From Plantago ovata (lineage: Eukaryota; Streptophyta; Magnoliopsida; Lamiales; Plantaginaceae), in contig CM051457.1 of NCBI GenBank assembly GCA_028274465.1, positions 74,994,496 through 75,058,495 of the forward strand: a stretch of 64,000 bases of DNA. Reading direction: 5' to 3'. Below are positions 32,617-42,964 of the stretch, in pieces; the stretch's first letter is position 1, and every line of letters starts with the position of its first letter. The translations under genes were made by a program, and so were the position numbers. The notes under the pieces were generated by a model that had not been told where the DNA came from, searched no databases, and was given only the letters and a program-made list of their open reading frames with translations.

Positions 32617-35073
32617 AGGTGCTTTAGTTTTGCTGATGATGTACTTTGTTTTTATAAATGAACTATGGAAGCACTAGAACCGTTCAGAAACTTGAAAATT
32701 GGAAGACTGAAGACTTAAGAAGATTTCTGAAGACGGTATCTACAAAGGCACATGTTGCTCAGAAAGTGGAAATTTCAGCAACAGCTTGCATAAGTGAAAA
32801 TCTATATGACAGAGTAGGTTATGCTTGCTGAAACTGAGACTGACCGCTTGCTGAAATACATATGTGACCTCCTTGATGAAAGTACTTGCATTTTGACTCC
32901 AACGTTCACATTTGAATTCCATTCAAATGAACATTAAATGCAAAAGTAAGCACGCGAAGAACATGAAGACTAGAAGACAAATTAAGGACGCTGCTGAAAG
33001 TACAAAAGCAAGATAGTGACATCTTAAGGAACAAAGCCTTAGAATTTGAAATTCAAACGGCTCCCTTGATTCACTATAAATAGAGGTCATCCGGCAAAGA
33101 GTTGAAGTGTGTCAACAACGTGATCAAACTCTCACTTGTGCTTAAACACTCAATCTTCCATACTCTTTACTGCCTATTGATCCGTTCCAAGACTTAAGCT
33201 TGAAACAAAGGCTACTTGTGAAGAAGTAGAATATTCACGGCTAAGAAATTAGTTAAGTGCTCTTTCTTTCGAATAAGAACAAGTCTTGACACCAGAAACA
33301 ACTTAACTTATTTACTGAAAAGTATTTCAAGTTGTGTTTCTTTAGATAACTTGTTATAGCTGAATAAGTTATACTCAAGTCATCTCATCCCAAACCTCTG
33401 TAACTGATAAACACCCTTTTTCAGGCGTGAAATTCAGGGGGAATTAATCAAGCATAGTTTTGCTGATTAAGTGTCCCAAGTTTGGTGGAGAACAAGGTTT
33501 CGTTCTCTAGTTAGGTTGGAAACGAAGCAAGTGTGCTTTGGTTTCTGAAGAATCATTATAGATAGGTGTTGTAAGGAACATCAAGCTTATCTTAGGCCTT
33601 GCATGGTTTGAGTAATTCCAAGGGAAAAGAAAAGAAAATAAAGGAAAATCTAATTTTCTGATGTTTGTTTTAAGAGAAATTTAATATGGAAAATTAGTTA
33701 CTGTGGAAAACTTGGGAAAATGAGGAAAATAAAATCAAAACAGAATCCACAAAATCTTCAATATTTATCTTCATATTCCATCTCGATCAAAATCTTCACG
33801 TCCATTTCCATGTCCTGCATAAAACAAAATTTTCTTCACAAAATTTTCATCTCCCTATCTAAGATTCATTAGAGACTTTGATGAAAATTTTTAGAATTTC
33901 GTCTTCCCTCCAAAATTAATTTCTTAATTAATGAATTACATCTCCACCAACATTATATACATATACATCTCCGTTTGTTCTGGTAATTTTTTATTAACCC
34001 ATAGTTATATATGAACATTATCGATTACTAATTTCATATTATCAATTACTAATTTGAGAACAAATATTATGTTCTCAGATTCTTGAGTTAGTCTATAGTG
34101 TGATTCTTGAGTTAGTGTATAGTGTAGTAGAAACTTACTATTGACTCCGGAAACTTTATATTATCGTACTTTATTTTTGTTGACTTTTCGGTGTCCGATT
34201 TGACCTCAAATTTACAATAACTCGTTGCGAAAAAAAAAAATTTAAAATTATATTATGATAGTATACTTCTTATATTTGTATAATATAACTTTTAAAAATA
34301 ATTTTTTCCTAATCAATTATGATTAATTTGAGGTCAAATTGTATATAAAAAAAGTCAACAAAAATAAAATGGAAAACTCTAAAGTTTCCGGAGGAAGTAA
34401 ATTTTATAGACGAAAATTAATATTTTAATTTTATGGTAATAATTGTTTGTCTTGGATGAGTGAGTAGTAGACTCAAATATATAGTTACCATACCAATTTT
34501 AAAAGATGAAAGATAAAAAAAAATATAACTACAAATTTATTTTCCAGGAAAATAAGAATGAGATGCCAAACGTTAGAAAAATAAGGAAAATATAGATTTT
34601 CCTCCAACATTTTCCAAAGGGATTTGATTTTCCTCAATTTCTTTTCTTTTCCCTTGGAATTACTTAAACCATGCAAGGCCTTAGTGGATTCAGTCCTAGA
34701 AAGGACAAAGTGGATTAGTTGAGAGATTACACCACTCTCAGATACCACTATAAAAGTGTTTATGTGATTTACTTTACCGCATTTAGTTTCAGCAAGCTTA
34801 ACTATCTGTACACTGTCACTCTGCTCACTTGCTGAAACTATCGCTCTCTGAAAAGCACTTAGTGTATAAAGACTTCCGCACTCGTTTTTTTTAAAGTACC
34901 AGTAAAACTCGTTGTTGAAAAGTAACTAGTACTTGCTGAGAAAGTTAAGTATCAGCAAACTGATTACTGAAAAGTAATAAGCACTTGCTGAGAAAGTTTT
35001 TAAACGACGAAAATTTGAAAAGACTATTCACCCCCCCCCCCTAGTCTTTTCTTGTTGTTTAAAGGGACCAACA
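32617..35073 (+). repeat. SIRE/Maximus-like Ty1/copia LTR, split by a MITE
   Basis: The left part (about 32620-33594) begins ...TTTAGTTTTGCTGATGATG and has a TATA box CTATAAATAGAGG (about 33076-33088). The right part (34684-35073) ends with a C-run, TAGTCTTTTCTTG and GGGACCAACA, the typical 3' end of SIRE-type LTRs. No primer site or coding follows and no TSD matches, so it is an LTR remnant. The left boundary is approximate. Confidence 0.55.
33595..34680. mobile_element. PIF/Harbinger-type MITE (TIRs, TSD TTA)
   Basis: 1086 bp. Left end GGCCTTGCATGGTTTGAGTA and right end the inverted TACTTAAACCATGCAAGGCC; the TIRs extend for about 40 bp through TTCCAAGGGAAAAGAAAAG. TTA directly flanks both ends (33592-33594 and 34681-34683). 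TTA duplications and GGCCTTG-type tips are characteristic of PIF/Harbinger (Tourist-like) elements. The interior is AT-rich with a second pair of inverted segments near 34150-34400 and no transposase. Confidence 0.9.
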
Positions 35074-36207
35074 GTCGGATTGATCGGAAAGCTATGCACA
35101 ACTAGTCATACTTTCTATTTTTATGTTCGACTTATATAAAGATCTTTGTAACAGTTAGGTGTGGAGAAATAAGGTGGTTTAGGAGTAAATTTGTAAAACA
35201 TTGTAATCTTTTTTCCAGTGAATGAATAAAGATGTTTTGTTGAATGTTGAAAATTATGTTCTGCATTTTACTTGGCCTTATTTGTGACTGTTCATATACA
35301 TGTAATTTTCTATTTTTCTCCGAGTTTCCTCTCAACTTTATATATTTTCTGGATTTGCAACTTGTTATCATCTAACATAAGTTTACAAAGCCTTAATGTA
35401 CTTGATAAGAGGTCCATCTACACTAGAAGAGGTTTTGTTGGCAGAATCAATGAAATAGCTATCCATTTTTCTATTTTTCTCTGATTTTTCAAACATTTTT
35501 TCCTATCTTCTGACTTTGCTACTTGATATCAACCAAACATGATGCACATACGTCTAAAATGCCTAAAGGAACTTGGGGAATTGGCCATTTACACAAGAAG
35601 AGGTTTTGTTGGTAGAATCAATGTAATAGCAGTCAATTTTTCTATTTTTCTCTGATTTTTCAAACATTTTTTCCTATCTTCTGACTTTGCTGCTTGATAT
35701 CAACCAAACATGATGCACATAAGTCTAAAATGCCTAAAGGAACTTGGGGAAGTGGCCATATACACTAGATGAGGTTTTGTTGACAGAATCAATGTAATAG
35801 CAGTCCATTTTTCTGTATCAGCAATATATATAGAGTACCCATATATATATGTATACACTGGCAAATAAAATGCTAAAGTTTCAACATCTGTTTCTTCAAC
35901 ATTTATTTTTTAACACCATTAATAGACAAATAAAATGCAATTGTTCTTCAGCCAAATCATAAGAGTGATCACAATACAGTAAAGGTAAATTAACATGCAA
36001 AAAAAGTAAAGTAAACTGCTCCATGGATTCAAAGTAAATTCACAAATGGTAAATGTGAAGCACATTTTCATTTCATTTTAAGGAAATAAACACATTACAT
36101 CCATAAAGACGCCACAGTTTACAAATTAATCCAAACCATAGCTTGTGCATGTGATCAACAAAAGTCTTAAATATCAACCAAACAAAACTTCGTAATATTA
36201 TACTAAC
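35074..36207. other. Noncoding low-copy DNA
   Basis: AT-rich with no gene recognised. It contains the 171-bp tandem repeat listed separately, and a short (AT)n run near 35826-35855. Confidence 0.6.
35310..35812. repeat. Three-copy tandem repeat (161-171 bp)
   Basis: Units start at CTATTTTTCT at 35310, 35471 and 35642. Each runs through TTGCTACTTGATATCAACC, an ACTAGAAGAGGTTTTGTTGG block and AATCAATG(T/A)AATAGC. The last two units are nearly identical; the first is older and diverged. Confidence 0.88.
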
Positions 36208-36719
36208 CTACGGAGCATGAACGTTCAGAAATAGACCAACACTGAAAGTCATGAGCAACGCAGCAACCGCGTTGCACATTTGTTTCATCTACTCCTTCTG
36301 TTCTTCTTTTTCCAATTTCTCCAATTCATCAAGAAACATTTGTTTATCAAAGCGCTCTTCGAATTTTCTAATTCGATTCTCAAGCTCCCTCAATCGCTCA
36401 TGTAGCCCCATCTCCTTTCCTCATAGTCACCCAAATTATCATAATCATCAACATATTGAGAATCAGTCATGATAATTTCGGGTGGTGTCTCTTTAACTAC
36501 TTCAATTTCTTCGTCTTCGTCCTTCGTCACTGCCATTGCCATATCCTTGTCCACTTTCAAACATTGTCTATAGAACAATTGATCCTCCAGGTTGTCAATC
36601 CTATCCTCGTACCCCACCAATCGTGGCTCATAATCAGAGAAATACTCTGTATTCATTGGTCTACCATACCCTCCACTAACATCGCTCGAATCAGAGACCC
36701 AATTCTCCTTCATTACCAA
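36208..36719 (-). pseudogene. Broken gene for a small coiled-coil protein with C-terminal membrane-like segment
   Basis: First frame (36390-36719): MVMKENWVSDSSDVSGGYGR, then DNLEDQLFYRQCLKVDKD and the acidic DEDEEIEVVKETPPEII. A shift of frame near 36395 leads to a charged heptad-like region (LRELENRIRKFEERFDKQ, ELEKLEKEEQKE), then an in-frame TAG and a hydrophobic tail (NAVAALLMTFSVGLFLNV) to the stop at 36208. It has composition and reading-frame length unlike the flanking transposons, so it is likely a former host gene or captured gene. I do not recognise the family. Confidence 0.5.
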
Positions 36720-36949
36720 ACGTGAAATTGGCCAATTGGTATTCAGATAGGGTTATTCGTCGTTTTGGACTTCTGGTGATAAGTTGACAGCAGAAACCAC
36801 AAGGATGAAAATTAATAACGAAGTTAAACCACTGGAATTCACTTTTTATAATTCGCCTAATAAATTTAAAAAGTAGGGAGGGAGGGAAATGAAAATCTTC
36901 TTTTTCCAATGTGGAGGGAAATGTAATTTTATGCGGGGTTAGGGTATAT

Positions 36950-37450
36950 GGCATAGGGTTTAGGGTTTAGGGTAAAAAACATTAGTTCCATAACATGACT
37001 TTTACTTCAATGAGCAACGTAGGTGGAGACACATGTGGTTAAACGTAAGTCTTAATTTTGATATAGAGAAAATTTATAATGTAAGTGTTCATGGTACTAG
37101 GATATTAAGAACGTTAGTGTTAATGATGCATAACAATTGAGAACGTAAGTAGTCTTCAGAATACATAGTAATACAAGAACGTAAGTGTTGATGATATATT
37201 GCAATTGACTCGTGAGACTCATCTTTTTTTTTTTTTGCTCCGTCTTGTGAGACCCATCTAGTGGAACGTAAGTGTTGATGATATAGTGCAATTGACTCGT
37301 GAGACTCATCTAGTGGAACGTAAGTGTTGATGATATGGTGCAATTGACTCGTGAGACTCATCTAGTGGAACGTAAGTGTTGATGATATAGTGCAATTGAC
37401 ACTCGTGAGACTTATCTAGTGGAACGTTATTTCAATTGGTTTCGCGGCAC
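36950..37450 (+). repeat. Repeat module 'R1' with telomere-like end
   Basis: Begins with TAGGGTTTAGGGTTTAGGGT (36953-36976 region) and continues through GAGCAACGTAGGTGGAGAC, AATTTATAATGTAAGTGTTC and repeated GTAAGTGTTGATGATAT. An inverted homologue of the same order lies at 50060-50560 (minus). See the duplicated-arm finding. Confidence 0.75.
37185..37430. repeat. 52-bp minisatellite, about 4.5 copies
   Basis: GTGGAAC marks unit ends at 37261, 37313, 37365 and 37419 (periods 52, 52, 54). The unit contains GTAAGTGTTGATGATATAG and CAATTGACTCGTGAGACTC. A further copy upstream is split by a T-run and GCTCCGTCT. It lies within R1; the inverted homologue near 50180 has only one unit. Confidence 0.88.
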
Positions 37451-37479
37451 TCATAGAGCGTCTACGGTGTTTTTGAGTT

Positions 37480-37900
37480 GAGATCCTCGAAAACAGGTTC
37501 GAACCTAAAATTCTTAGACTTATGTGATATTTTGTGTTTTTCGGTTATGTAAAATTACGGGTTCGAACCTAAAATTCAAAATTTGATAAATTTGGAATAA
37601 AATATTATATTTGAAATATAATTAGGATTATTCTGTAACGTATTTTGGACTCCGTGTGAAGGAAATCGTGAGTTATGCTAGGTAGTTATAACTACCCATG
37701 TTTATGTACCAAAAATACCCTTCTGGGTCAAATTATTTGTTCTTCAAAGGGAGGGCATTATGGTCAATTAACATTTTTTGAATTTTCCCTCCAATTCTGT
37801 AACTACCCATGTTGAATTTTTAGAATTTTTTAACATTTTTCCTCCAACGTGAATATAGATTATATATAAGAATTCTGACTGGAAGTAGATGTATAAACAT
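37480..37900 (+). repeat. Repeat module 'R2'
   Basis: AT-rich, with GGTTCGAACCTAAAATTC (twice), AACTACCCATG (twice) and AAATACCCTTCTGG. A homologue in the same orientation is at 49725-49965. No coding potential. Possibly a MITE or other small mobile element; no clear TIR. Confidence 0.65.
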
Positions 37901-37915
37901 TAAAAGTAAAAATTG

Positions 37916-38603
37916 TCATGAGTTCAAAACACAGGATAATGAGATGACAAAAGATTCAATGGGACAGCAGACTTCAAAAGCGGAAGGGGATGACTTGAGT
38001 TGCTTGATTCTGACCCGCAAGCTGCGAGGTGCCTCGGGTAACGGATTGCGGTTTTCAGTAACATACCAGTTTGGTATGAATGCAGCACCCAGTTGTTCTG
38101 CATCACCTTCTCGAGCAAGCACTTGGTTCCGGACTGTTTCGAACTTGATCTTCCTGCACCAACACATTCCCTTGATCAACCGTGGCAGATGATACACTCT
38201 CACAAACCAGGGGCCACGTTCCTCCCATATCATTCTTGTCGTTTGTGCATATACCGTGATGTCTTTGCTTGAATTGCGGGTTGCCAGATCAAACATCTTA
38301 ACCACATGGGTATCTTGCTGCAAGGGTTTGAGGGATTTAGTCAGCCTAGGGATGTTTGGGTTGACAAACCACATAAGGCCCATCTTCATTGGACCTGTCA
38401 GCCTTCCCCAGATGGCAGCGCACAAAGCCACATAGTCGAAGGTGTTCCTGTCTTCGACGTATATGTACGCGACCCTACCATAAGCATAGTGCACTTCACC
38501 AGTTGGGTCTCGGACAAACCTCCCATTAAAATGCACCTTAATTCTCCATGGTTGTGCCAACGGAGCTAGTGCTGCGAGAACAAAAAGAGAGGGTGAATGT
38601 AGG
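37916..38603 (-). pseudogene. PB1-like (MULE-associated) protein, 5' end cut by element C
   Basis: The minus-strand frame has no internal stop. It runs from the LTR junction at 38603 through LAPLAQPWRIKVHFNGRFVR, YAYGRVAYIYVEDRNTFDY, the helix ALCAAIWGRL, MWFVNP and DTHVVKMFDLATRN, ending ...VISLSCVLNS. The 'I(K/R)VH..GRF...Y..G.V.Y....D...' opening and the late 'D..V..MF.LA' strand fit the PB1-like domain found at the N terminus of plant MuDR/MULE-related proteins. No ATG precedes the domain before the junction; a TTG is at 38560 and a possible splice acceptor (TTCTCGCAG) at about 38572. Its function outside transposons is unknown. Confidence 0.6.
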
Positions 38604-39187
38604 TGATGAACCGGAATTTGTCAGATTCTAATTAATCAAATAAATTTGTATTTAGCCAAAGGCAATTCACAGCTACAACGAAAACCGTAGTGTAGCAGTA
38701 AAATAACCTCGAGTGTCGATCTCTAAGGACTATAACTAGCTTTATCTAATCTAACTTAAGAATATAAAATCAACAAACTACTTAGCAAAGACTTTTCTTA
38801 TCAGATAATGGAGGTTAGTGATAGTATGATCATTCAAAGCATAGCAGGTTAATAATCATGCATGAAGTACCCGATCGTTTTGCATAGAGATCTTTGATCA
38901 ACGAATTGTCCAATTGTGTTCGTTATAATTCAACACTACGAAGATAGAGATTTTAGATAGATCAAAGAAATAAAGCAATAACTCAAAGTCTAATTCGCTT
39001 TGCAGCCATCAGCATAATTATTAACCTTCGCTAAGAAATCACATACTATCACCAACGAGAAGTTCAGCTACTCATAGATGTCATGCAATCAATAGAAATC
39101 ATAGCAAGATTGAATGAAAACATGTTGAAAAATAAATAAAAATAAATTGAAAAACTGTAAGATACAATGTTATCGAAAGTTGTCAAA
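38604..39187 (-). repeat. 3' LTR of element C with U3 deleted
   Basis: Matches the 3' 584 bp of the 5' LTR (45208 to about 45791). The remaining 619 bp, including the U3, dyads and TATA region, is absent; the LTR joins the PPT directly at GTTGTCA/AACTCCCC. TCAA is shared by both break points. Confidence 0.9.
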
Positions 39188-41024
39188 CTCCCCAAACCGA
39201 ACCCTTGCTTGTCCTCAAGCAACTAAGTTAGACTCTAATGCAAAAAACAATGCAACACAAAAAATGGAGTCTCATGCCAAATGAAATGAACTAATCTATT
39301 GAATCTATCAAAAAACCTATGAACAAAAAACCATACAAATCATAACATGAATATAGGTTGAAGAATGTCTCGATTGACTCATACACATTCACATAAGCAC
39401 TTATGTCAAGACAAGATAGTCTCTCGTAACATTCTCTACCTGGACCTAGTCAGTGACGACGTAATGAAACATGTTAAAGTACGAATGGTTGTCCCGTGCC
39501 TATGAAATTGAGGACTTACTGTTGTTCACCAAGTTAAGACTTTTCCTCAAAGAGGTCGAACCAATACTGGCTCTCATCAAACGAAGGAGGATTCCCTAAA
39601 AAGATAACACTCCCCTATTCTACCCATCTCTCAAGCAAAGCCTTAAGCTATTCACCACTTCCTGAATTGCAGGACGAGGGTGGTCTAGAACAGATGACAC
39701 TCAAACGAAAAGAAAAGATAGAAAATTACAACACGATTACGAACATTACAAGAATTGGAAAATGAGACACAACACTTTGCTAAACTGCTTTTTGGCTCTT
39801 TTTTGGACCCTTCCTTGATTTTTTGGGGTCTTTTCTCTTTTTTTCTTTTTTCTTTTCCAGTTTTTTTTTCTGGAATTTTTCTTTTTCTTTTTTTTCGATT
39901 TTTTTTTAAGCCAGCAGTAGCACAAAAAAAAAAACAATGACACACAGACGACCTCCCCAAACCTATTCCAAAGAATAGGTTGGAGAATAAAATTTACAAA
40001 AAAGAAAAATAAAAATAAACTCACAACACACACTAAAAAATGAAAAACAAGTCTAATGATAGTGTAACCCCCTCCCCAAACCTATTCGAAAGAATAGGTT
40101 GCAAACAAAGGTTGCAAACCTCCAATTTCTTTTTTTTTCTTTTTTCCTGGAATTTTTCTTTCTTTTTTTTTTCGATTTTTTAGCCAGCAGTAGCACAACG
40201 AAAAGAGAAACAAAATAACTCACAAACGACTTTCCCAAACCTATTCGAAAGAATAGGTTGGAGTACAAAATTTACGAAAAAGGAAAAATAAACTCACAAT
40301 ACGGAAATGAAAAACGAAAAACAAGTCTAATGATGGTGTAACCCCCTCCCCAAACCTATTCGGAAGAATAGGTTATAAACAAAGGATCACACAACCTCAC
40401 ACTACCTCCTTCCTAGGCATTTAGCAATCTCAAAGCAAAGTGAAGACTTGTTGCCTCTTAGGTACATAATTACTCGGGAAAACAACCATAAGACCCTAAC
40501 ATGCATCATCCTATTATAAAGGCCTTCGTGAACCGCAGTAGAGAAAACACCACTAAGTGATGTCGAGACTACCAAGCTTAACTAAGTGCAATACATAAAT
40601 GTGACAAGCCGAGCGAGAAAAACCTCAAACAAATTCATAGAGATGAAGCATATGATTAATGTCATAATTAGTTAATCTACCCAATAAAAAAGTTCAAAAA
40701 ATTTGGCAATAAACTCCACATAAACCATGCAAGACTATCCTAGGATGAATGTAGTGAATGCAATTGAATACTAAGAAAGCAGTAAACGTGCAAATGCAAA
40801 TGCAGACGGATAAACATGCAAGGTACTATACTCATCCTACCAATCCCAAGCTCCAAACTAACAACACTAGTTCACTTAAATCCCATCCCCCCTCATGAAT
40901 TTAAAGCTAGTCCCTAGCAGTAAGTAAATGAGGAAATAAGATGTGATACTAGATGTTACCGCGTGGTTTGGCCTCGGTCGGCTGAGTACGCTGGATGTAA
41001 GGTATTGAGACTGCTCAAGGGGCC
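39188..41024 (-). other. 3' UTR of element C with PPT and duplicated palindrome block
   Basis: PPT at 39188-39201. Purine tracts at about 39780-39935 and 40128-40185. Four CCTATTC/GAATAGG palindromes (39960-39981, 40079-40100, 40238-40259, 40353-40374), twice the number in A1/A2, because a block of about 250 bp starting at CCAGCAGTAGCAC (39911 and 40182) is duplicated. Confidence 0.75.
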
Positions 41025-41828
41025 TTATTGGTGATCATCGGAGCTCGTGGTGGTGGTGGTAGTTCCATTAATATATCGGATAGGACCAACTCCTCCATCA
41101 GTGTTCATGGCATCCTCATTGTCCCTATTGTCTTCATTGTCACTACTGTCACCACCATCATCACTAGTAGAGTTGCATTGTCGAAGAGAATCCTCAAGAT
41201 TAGCCGCCGCTGTTATGGAATCTTCCATCCGGTATCTCTCCAATAGGTTGTGAATTGTTGAAGGGGAAAGAGCAGTGGTATTAGGGACTCTCTCTCCAAC
41301 GTTTTACACCCCGAGGAGGTTACAGTAAGCCGCTCGGATACTCAGAGGTCTTCTTCCATTTTTTCCAATGCCGACCACATTCTCTACGGTTGATGCCCCT
41401 GATGTCTATATGGCGCTCCCTTTAGAGGCAGTCGAGGGGCACCCCTAAGAGGGGCTGGGTGTCCATGTCATTATGTTTTGGAATCAAGCTAGCGATTCGG
41501 AACTTCATCACCACTGTCGACTCAAGACTGAATCCGTTGTGGTGAGGTTGTCCCGGTACCTTCCTATTCACTCAAACCTTGCAGTCCTTGTGACAGATTG
41601 CTGACGTAATATTTGTTTCAATCCCTTCGGTGGTGCATGAATAGACATAAGAGTGCTCACTCCTGGTGGATTCTCGCTCCTCCTTTTGGATAAACCGCGA
41701 TGTTGTTGCAAGAGCCCGTGGCTCGAACGTACCTCTAACGAGATCACTCTCCTTGACATGGTTGTAATCGATCCCCCTCCAATACTTCATAGTAGCCAAA
41801 CGGGAGTGCTCCTCTCCCTTTGTGGCAT
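41025..41828 (-). pseudogene. Decayed ORF2 of element C
   Basis: Fragments on the minus strand match A1/A2 ORF2 in order: DLVRG, SFIQ/SRFIQ, SEHSYVYSCTTEGIE...ITSAICHKD (compare SDHAYLYS...GIGRHITDVICN), and later an acidic Asp/Asn-rich linker (DDGGDSSDNEDNRDNEDAMN). Multiple frameshifts and stops. Its position between linker and 3' UTR is as in A1/A2. Confidence 0.6.
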
Positions 41829-42964
41829 GGTTCCTACAAACAGCAGTTAGTACCTCGTATGACACAAAACTGACTCATGCATATGCTAATGTATGAGCGA
41901 AACACACGAGTGATAATATCAACAATCGAACTTCGCAAATCCTCCATGTCTAATCTAGCTACTAACATGCAACACACCAAAATAATTTCGACATGTACAT
42001 ATCGCATTACGCTCGTGCTAGACAACCAATAACCCTAAATAATAAGGCTCAATTCATTCTATAGAAGCGAAAATTCTAGCATCATAAATCCTCAAACTCA
42101 TTAATTATGCATTCTACCATCATGTCTATCATTATTACATCAGTAAACACAATCATATGTATGGAATGGAAGAAAAATATGCATTGCATAACAAGATAAA
42201 GACATCTAGTAGCAAAATTCTCAAACCAACAATCCAAGCATAATTGAGCATGCAATTGATAGTGAATAACGTTTCTAATCACACAAACAACCTACCCATA
42301 CATCATATAAGCCTAATTGAAGCACAAATCAGAAAACCCCCAAATTTGAAAAATTAGGGTTCATGTGAAGATACCTCAGATCTGGAAAACGAATGCACTA
42401 GAGTGAAAGCTGTTCGGATGAAAAGAAAGAGCACGTAATTGAATTCGATTGAAGCTAAAGAACACAAAATTTGATGGAAAATTGAAGATTTTATGAAGGA
42501 TTGAAGAATTCTCGATTTGTTCGGATTTTGGGGAGTAAGAAGTGAATAAGATGAAGAAAATGAGGAGAAAGGGGGGTTTCTCCCGTTTTTAATATCCAGA
42601 ATTCGTGGGGCGAATCGCCCCAAGTGTGGGGCGATTCGCCCCCTACCTCCTGAGGTGGGGAGACGAAACTTTCGAAAAAACGCGGTTTTTTTTAATCCCC
42701 GAAAACCATTTTACACATAAAACCACTCAAAAAAGTTCACTCAAACACAAACATAAGCACATACGACACAGAGACGAACAAATTGCAAATTGTTCAATGT
42801 ATGAATGCATGCAATAAAGCGGTAAAAAAGCGATAAAAACTCCGGGTTGCCTCCCGGATAGCGCCATTGTTTATAGTCTTTGACTCGACTCCTTCTTGCG
42901 CCTAGCTCTTCTTTTTGAGGGTACTAGACTTCCCCTTCATGGATCTTCTCCTCATGCCACGAAC
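41829..42964 (-). other. Linker between gag-protease and ORF2 of element C
   Basis: AT-rich. Dyads GGGGCGAATCGCCCC (42607-42621) and GGGGCGATTCGCCCC (42628-42642), and the conserved CCGGGAGGCAACCCGG stem-loop (about 42842-42860), lie near the protease stop. No gene is seen. Confidence 0.65.

Noticed and set aside
36953-36976. A true chromosome end
   Set aside because: Only a few TTTAGGG units, flanked by unique sequence on both sides; likewise at 50438-50556. Interstitial only.
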